From: an uncultured Anaerococcus sp.
Lineage (GTDB): Bacteria; Bacillota; Clostridia; Tissierellales; Peptoniphilaceae
DNA: 9,168 bases
Direction of reading: 5' to 3'
Assembly (NCBI RefSeq): GCF_943912385.1
Contig: NZ_CALTTY010000031.1
Location: 1-9,168 of the forward strand
Of the stretch, positions 6,158 to 9,168 are shown one piece after another. The notes beneath the pieces are model-generated. The model was not told the origin of the DNA, did not search any database, and was given only the letters and a program-made list of their open reading frames with translations. The translations under genes and the position numbers were made by a program. Every line of letters starts with the position of its first letter. Within the stretch, counting starts at the first letter, position 1.

Positions 6158-7191
6158 AAAAACAAGATATTAGCTTTTTTGAAAGAAATCTTACATTTTG
6201 GGTTTTGATTTGCATGGCTATAGGTGTTTTAATTGGACGCTTCATACCGGCTATTCCGAAGGCCTTGGGAGAGTTTGAGTTTTACAATGTATCTATTCCA
6301 ACAACCATACTTTTATGGATTATGATCTATCCTATGATGCTCAAAATTGATTTTAAAAGTATAAAAAATATCAAAGATAATCCTAAGGGTTTATTTATAA
6401 CTTGGTTTGCCAACTGGATTATCAAACCCTTTACTATGTATCTTATAGCTAGGCTATTTTTCTTTGGAATTTATAAAAATATTATCAGCGAAAATCTAGC
6501 ATCAGAGTATCTAGCAGGAGCAGTTTTATTAGGGGCGGCTCCATGTACAGCCATGGTTTTTGTATGGAGTAAGCTAACAAGAGGAGATAGCGCCTATACC
6601 CTAGTTCAGGTGGCTAGTAATGATTTGATCTTGCTATTTGCCTATATACCCATAGTAAGCTTTTTGCTAAAGATGGGTAATATCAATATACCTTGGGGGA
6701 CCCTACTTTTATCCATCCTACTGTTTATAGTGGTTCCTCTTATCCTAAGTATGATTACTAGAAGGTATATTATAAAAAATAAGGGCGAAGATTATTTAAA
6801 CAATGTATTTATCCCATCTTTTGATAAATATACTATGGTTGGACTGTTGCTAACTTTAATAATTATATTTTCATTCCAAGGGATGAATATTATCAAACAA
6901 CCTTTGGATATTGCTCTTATAGCAGTTCCACTTATACTTCAAACCCTCTTTATATTTGCTATAACCTTTGGCATGGCATATTATGCAAAGCTACCTTATT
7001 CTATAGCTGCTCCATGCGGCATGATAGGAGCATCTAACTTCTTTGAACTAGCTGTAGCTGTTGCTATTTCACTATTTGGACTTTCATCAGGAGCAACACT
7101 TGCGACTGTAGTAGGAGTTTTGGTAGAGGTACCAGTAATGCTATTGCTGGTAAGATTTGCAAACTCAAGGGAAGCTAAATTTAATAGATAA
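6154..7191 (+). CDS. acr3: Acr3 arsenite efflux carrier
   Basis: A 345-residue integral membrane protein of the bile acid/arsenite/riboflavin transporter (BART) superfamily that exports As(OH)3-derived arsenite. About ten hydrophobic segments are visible. The two functional signatures are GAAPCTAMVFVWSKLTRGD (127-145), with the essential cysteine at Cys131, and GASNFFELAVAVA (292-304), with the conserved Glu298. These correspond to the known functional Cys and Glu of characterised Acr3 proteins. ATG 6154 overlaps the arsC stop (ATGA); AGGAG (6141-6145) within arsC is its ribosome binding site, so translation is coupled. It is the last gene of the operon, with a terminator starting 31 bases after the stop. 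Its presence with arsD and arsA implies an ATP-driven Acr3-ArsA pump rather than ArsB-ArsA. Confidence 0.95.
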   Translation: MKKQDISFFERNLTFWVLICMAIGVLIGRFIPAIPKALGEFEFYNVSIPTTILLWIMIYPMMLKIDFKSIKNIKDNPKGLFITWFANWIIKPFTMYLIARLFFFGIYKNIISENLASEYLAGAVLLGAAPCTAMVFVWSKLTRGDSAYTLVQVASNDLILLFAYIPIVSFLLKMGNINIPWGTLLLSILLFIVVPLILSMITRRYIIKNKGEDYLNNVFIPSFDKYTMVGLLLTLIIIFSFQGMNIIKQPLDIALIAVPLILQTLFIFAITFGMAYYAKLPYSIAAPCGMIGASNFFELAVAVAISLFGLSSGATLATVVGVLVEVPVMLLLVRFANSREAKFNR

Positions 7192-7221
7192 TTGTATAAA
7201 TGTTTTAAAAAATCATCGTAG

Positions 7222-7255
7222 AAAATCAGCCTTAATTAAACTAGGGCTGATTTTT
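7222..7255 (+). terminator. Rho-independent terminator of the ars operon
   Basis: A perfect 10-bp stem, AAAATCAGCC (7222-7231) with GGCTGATTTT (7245-7254), closes a 13-base loop and is followed by T residues. It ends the arsR-acr3 unit and shows that the downstream ArsD-like gene is transcribed separately. Confidence 0.88.
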
Positions 7256-7442
7256 ATAATTATCTATTATTTTAAAAATAAGCGTGGACAAGATCTCATA
7301 TTGGCTTCTTAGTTTTATATCAATTTTACAATCGATGATTCACTAGCTCTAAATCTATAGTCTATAGCTATAACTTTTCTATACAGATTGTCTAAAATAT
7401 TTGGATGTATAATTCAGAAGATATTTCAATTTTTATTTCCAC
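7256..7442. other. Spacer between ars terminator and the ArsD-like gene's promoter
   Basis: About 190 bases without a usable reading frame. The stretch 7353-7385 repeats CTATA/TATAG several times (for example the palindrome TATAGCTATA near 7364). The stretch AAATATTTGGATGTAT (7395-7410) matches 14 of 16 bases of the degenerate ArsR operator region at 3524-3539, AAATATTTGAATGTGT. That could be a decayed operator copy but, lacking a dyad, is weak. Nothing else stands out. Confidence 0.35.
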
Positions 7443-7470
7443 TTTACATGATTTTTAAAAGTTATATAGT
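7443..7470 (+). promoter_or_regulatory. Promoter of the ArsD-like gene
   Basis: TTTACA (7443-7448) and TATAGT (7465-7470), each 5 of 6 to consensus, are separated by 16 bases. A TATTAT at 7470-7475 is an alternative -10 with a poorer spacing of 21. Either way transcription would start close to 7478-7483, leaving a leader of about 30 bases that contains the Fur/PerR-like box. Confidence 0.55.
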
Positions 7471-7485
7471 ATTATAAATATGTAA

Positions 7486-7500
7486 TGATAATCAATTTCA
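7486..7500. promoter_or_regulatory. Fur/PerR-family-like operator
   Basis: TGATAATCAATTTCA matches the 7-1-7 Fur consensus (TGATAAT-n-ATTATCA) at 12 of 14 scored positions, with a perfect left half. It lies just downstream of the predicted transcription start and directly before the ribosome binding site of the ArsD-like gene, where a bound repressor would block early transcription. Fur, Zur and PerR boxes cannot be told apart by this match, and AT-rich DNA raises the chance rate. Confidence 0.4.
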
Positions 7501-7512
7501 ATGGAGGATTTA

Positions 7513-7869
7513 ATGAGAAATTTATATATATACGAATCATCACCAAGCGCTGTTGATAGCAAAGAGCTTGAAAGAGTTGATGAGATTGTAAACCACCTTA
7601 CAAATGTAGGGGCTGGCATTACTAGATACAATTTAGATCAAGCAAAAGACAAGTTTGATGAAAACATGATTGTAAAAAGATTTTTAGATGAAAATGGAGA
7701 AGATGTACTTCCTATCACTATGCTAAACAAAGAAGTAATCATCACACGCAGATACCCAGCAAATGATGAATTTTACGAACACCTATTCCCAGACTCAGAC
7801 CTAGAAAGCATGGATGATTTTGGTGATGAAGGTTGTGGATGTGGCAGTGGTAGTACTTGCAGCTGCTAA
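7513..7869 (+). CDS. ArsD-like protein lacking the arsenite-binding cysteines, with a C-terminal CxC...CxC tail
   Basis: A 118-residue paralogue of the ArsD at 3593-3961. Hand alignment over the core (about residues 20-92) gives roughly 33 identities in 73, including TRYNL (37-41), DVLP (64-67) and RYPANDEFYEHLF (80-92), so the thioredoxin-like fold should be kept. The N-terminal loop holding Cys12-Cys13-Cys18 in ArsD is missing: after YE comes SSPSAVDSKEL, about six residues shorter and free of cysteine. All four cysteines are at the end in CGCGSGSTCSC (Cys108, 110, 116, 118), behind an acidic linker. It therefore should not act as a normal ArsD chaperone. It may bind a metal or metalloid through the tail, or regulate ArsA or ArsD. 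ATG 7513 is chosen because GGAGG (7503-7507) overlaps the in-frame ATG at 7501. It has its own promoter and terminator. Confidence 0.82.
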   Translation: MRNLYIYESSPSAVDSKELERVDEIVNHLTNVGAGITRYNLDQAKDKFDENMIVKRFLDENGEDVLPITMLNKEVIITRRYPANDEFYEHLFPDSDLESMDDFGDEGCGCGSGSTCSC

Positions 7870-7898
7870 AAACGACTACAATTAAATATGCAAATCTT

Positions 7899-7931
7899 AA
7901 CCAGTTACTCATTTTAGTGGCTGGTTTTTTT
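7899..7931 (+). terminator. Rho-independent terminator of the ArsD-like gene
   Basis: An 11-bp stem, AACCAGTTACT (7899-7909) with AGTGGCTGGTT (7916-7926), includes two G-T wobbles, closes a six-base loop and runs into seven T residues (7925-7931). It lies 30 bases after the stop codon. Confidence 0.85.
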
Positions 7932-7947
7932 ATGCTTATATGGAATA

Positions 7948-7967
7948 TGTACACCGTATGGAGTACA
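7948..7967. promoter_or_regulatory. Operator candidate for the toxin-antitoxin operon
   Basis: TGTACACCGT and ATGGAGTACA form a 20-bp dyad pairing at 8 of 10 positions. A -10-like TACAAT (7964-7969) overlaps its right end; no convincing -35 is in register. RelB-type antitoxins usually repress their own operon by binding such a dyad at the promoter. The antitoxin start follows 37 bases downstream. Confidence 0.5.
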
Positions 7968-8004
7968 ATGTTATCGTAAACTTAGAGTTAAAAGGAGAAA
8001 ATAT

Positions 8005-8277
8005 ATGGATAGTATAAAAGAAGCAAGAGTATCAGCTAGGATTGACCAAGAAACCAAAAATAAGGCCGAAAAAGAATTATCTAAGCACGGTTTGTCCATT
8101 TCTGAATTTATTAGAATGAATTTAACAACAGTAGCTAACCAAGGCTTGCCAGATTATTATGGTATACCAAATGAAGAGACTATGGCTGCTATTTATGAAA
8201 TGGTAGAAACTCTAAATTCTAATTCCAAAATGGAACCCATATCCTTTGAAGAAATTAATAATCTTTTTAATGAATAA
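8005..8277 (+). CDS. RelB/DinJ-family antitoxin
   Basis: A 90-residue antitoxin. The N-terminus matches the ribbon-helix-helix fold of RelB/DinJ proteins: strand EARVSARID (6-14), helix QETKNKAEKELSKHGL (15-30), then SISEFIRMNLTTVANQ (31-46), the characteristic S-x-SEFIR type second helix. The C-terminal half (about 50-90, ending EEINNLFNE) is typical of the flexible segment that wraps and blocks the toxin. AAAAGGAG (7989-7996) lies 8 bases before the ATG. The toxin gene starts 10 bases after the stop, in the usual antitoxin-first order. It would form a dimer that neutralises the toxin and represses the operon through the dyad at 7948-7967. Family assignment is firm; the exact subfamily name is not. 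Confidence 0.87.
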   Translation: MDSIKEARVSARIDQETKNKAEKELSKHGLSISEFIRMNLTTVANQGLPDYYGIPNEETMAAIYEMVETLNSNSKMEPISFEEINNLFNE

Positions 8278-8287
8278 GAGGTTTTAA

Positions 8288-8644
8288 ATGATTATAGGAT
8301 ACTCAAGGCAATTTAAAAAAGATTTGAAAAGGATAAAACATAATAGAAAATGGAATAAGATTTTTAATAGTTCTTTATCATTCTCTGAGTTAACCCCATG
8401 GGAATATGTAATTAAATCTTTTGAATCAGGTAGTGATTTACCAGATTATTTTTATGCACATGAGATTCATTTTTCAAAATCTGACATAAAAAATATAAGA
8501 ATGGCTACTGGAGAGAAGTCTAAAATAAAAGTTATGGATTTACATTTTGATGGCAGAACGGGAGATTGTCTCTTGTTATACTCGGAAAGTGAATTAGGAT
8601 TTTATATTCTCAGAATAGGTAGTCATAGAGATTTATTTAAATGA
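8288..8644 (+). CDS. YafQ/RelE-superfamily mRNA interferase toxin
   Basis: A 118-residue toxin of the RelE/ParE fold, probably a ribosome-dependent endoribonuclease of the YafQ branch. The start MIIGYSRQFKKDLKRIKH (1-18) is the classic first strand and helix. SGSDLPDYFYAHE (47-59) matches the LP-x-x-y-x-x-H segment. DLHFDG (84-89), CLLLY (94-98) and the end RIGSHRDLF (109-117) carry the histidine and phenylalanine (His113, Phe117) corresponding to the YafQ catalytic end. At 118 residues it is about 25 longer than E. coli YafQ; the extra residues fall between His58 and DLHF, an inserted basic stretch around 60-82. It is intact, with no frame disruption. AGAGG (8278-8282) is its ribosome binding site. 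The stop abuts a strong terminator. Cognate partner is the antitoxin immediately upstream. Confidence 0.85.
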   Translation: MIIGYSRQFKKDLKRIKHNRKWNKIFNSSLSFSELTPWEYVIKSFESGSDLPDYFYAHEIHFSKSDIKNIRMATGEKSKIKVMDLHFDGRTGDCLLLYSESELGFYILRIGSHRDLFK

Positions 8645-8668
8645 AAAAACGCCCACTCGGGCGTTTTT
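8645..8668. terminator. Bidirectional rho-independent terminator between toxin and ahpF
   Basis: A perfect 10-bp stem, AAAAACGCCC (8645-8654) with GGGCGTTTTT (8659-8668), around the tetraloop ACTC. Five T residues end the plus strand copy and six A residues supply T residues on the minus strand. It begins directly at the end of the toxin stop and 12 bases past the stop of the convergent ahpF gene, so it probably serves both. Confidence 0.9.
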
Positions 8669-8680
8669 GCTTTATAGTAT

Positions 8681-9168
8681 CTAGTTTCTCATCAAATAAT
8701 TAAATGCACCAAGTGCTGCTGTTGCGCCAGATCCTGCTGCTATTACTATTTGCTTAAATAGGCTGGTTGTTGCATCTCCTGCTGCGTATACTGACTCTAG
8801 ACTTGTTGATCCGTCTGGGTTTACTATTATTTCTCCCCTGTCTGTTAAGTCAACATCGCTTTCTTTTAGCCAGTCTGTGTTTGGCACAAGACCTACTTGA
8901 ATGAAGCAGCCTTCTACATCTATGGCGTGTTCTTCATTTGTTTCACGGTCGGTGTATTCTAGTCTTTCTAGTTTATTTTCCCCGTAAAGTCCTGTTGTTT
9001 GAGCATTTTTTACTACTTCTACATTGTCTAGGCTGTATAATTTATCTTGTAAAACTTGGTCTGCTTTTAGCTCTGGCAAGAATTCTATAACTGTAACGTG
9101 TTCTACCATTGCGGCAAGGTCTATGGCAGCTTCGATTCCTGAGTTTCCTCCACCGATTACTGCTACTT
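8681..9168 (-). CDS. ahpF: AhpF-type NADH:peroxiredoxin reductase, C-terminal part (5' end outside window)
   Basis: The frame enters from the right edge on the minus strand and ends at TAG (8683-8681); 161 residues are visible. AhpF passes electrons from NADH through FAD and disulfides to the peroxidase AhpC, removing peroxides in the cytosol. Visible are the NADH-binding turn VIGGGNSGIEAA, then VEHVTVIEFLPELKADQVLQ, GLVPNTDWLK and the FAD-binding end YAAGDATTSLFKQI with GSGATAALGAFNYLMRN. These phrases are hallmarks of AhpF rather than plain thioredoxin reductase. The redox-active CxxC and the FAD-binding N-terminus lie beyond the window, so length and any extra N-terminal thioredoxin-like domain cannot be judged. 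An internal ATG at 9109 is not the start because coding continues through it. Convergent with the toxin gene. Confidence 0.9.
   Translation of the reverse strand, partial: VAVIGGGNSGIEAAIDLAAMVEHVTVIEFLPELKADQVLQDKLYSLDNVEVVKNAQTTGLYGENKLERLEYTDRETNEEHAIDVEGCFIQVGLVPNTDWLKESDVDLTDRGEIIVNPDGSTSLESVYAAGDATTSLFKQIVIAAGSGATAALGAFNYLMRN

Noticed and set aside
7353..7385. Cluster of CTATA/TATAG repeats as a direct-repeat array
   Set aside because: Units are only 5-7 bases with irregular spacing in AT-rich DNA; no CRISPR-like or iteron-like regularity.
7501..7512. Upstream in-frame ATG for the ArsD-like gene
   Set aside because: That ATG overlaps the GGAGG that must pair with the ribosome for ATG 7513, and the family N-terminus starts at 7513.
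7742..7954. Minus-strand frame across the end of the ArsD-like gene and its terminator
   Set aside because: It runs through a strong terminator hairpin and antisense to a real gene; no start signal or recognisable product.
8681..9109. Calling the minus-strand reductase as a complete 142-residue protein starting at 9109
   Set aside because: Coding with clear AhpF motifs (GGGNSGIEAA) continues upstream to the window edge, so the ATG is an internal methionine.

Overview
The window is AT-rich DNA with strong purine Shine-Dalgarno sites, many compact rho-independent terminators and clostridial-type proteins. It looks like a low-GC anaerobic member of the Bacillota. A Peptoniphilaceae-type host (Anaerococcus/Peptoniphilus-like) is my guess from general protein style, not something the sequence proves.

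Layout, left to right. (1) 1-392: the 3' end of an unrecognised gene, closed by a terminator. (2) 393-881: a gene-poor spacer with an inverted repeat and a strong promoter. (3) 882-2843: a secreted lipoprotein reductase joining an FMN-binding domain to a fumarate-reductase-type flavoprotein domain, closed by a terminator. (4) 3125-7255: a complete arsenic resistance operon, arsR-arsD-arsA-arsC-acr3. It has a sigma-70-type promoter, a perfect 22-bp palindrome over the expected transcription start, a second degraded copy of that palindrome before arsD, and a terminator after acr3. (5) 7443-7931: a separately promoted and terminated ArsD-like gene whose arsenic-binding cysteine loop has been deleted and whose C-terminus carries a CxC...CxC tail; a Fur/PerR-like box lies between its promoter and its start codon. 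(6) 7948-8668: a RelB/DinJ-YafQ-type toxin-antitoxin pair. (7) 8681-9168, minus strand: the C-terminal part of an AhpF-type peroxiredoxin reductase, convergent with the toxin gene and sharing its terminator.

How the ars genes fit together: ArsC reduces arsenate to arsenite. ArsD collects arsenite and hands it to the two-lobed ATPase ArsA, which energises export through the Acr3 membrane carrier. ArsR shuts the operon off when arsenite is absent. The second ArsD-like protein keeps the fold but not the metal site of the first and has its own promoter, so it probably has a different job. It is the least explained element of the window.

No rRNA, tRNA, CRISPR array, intact insertion sequence or replication origin was seen.
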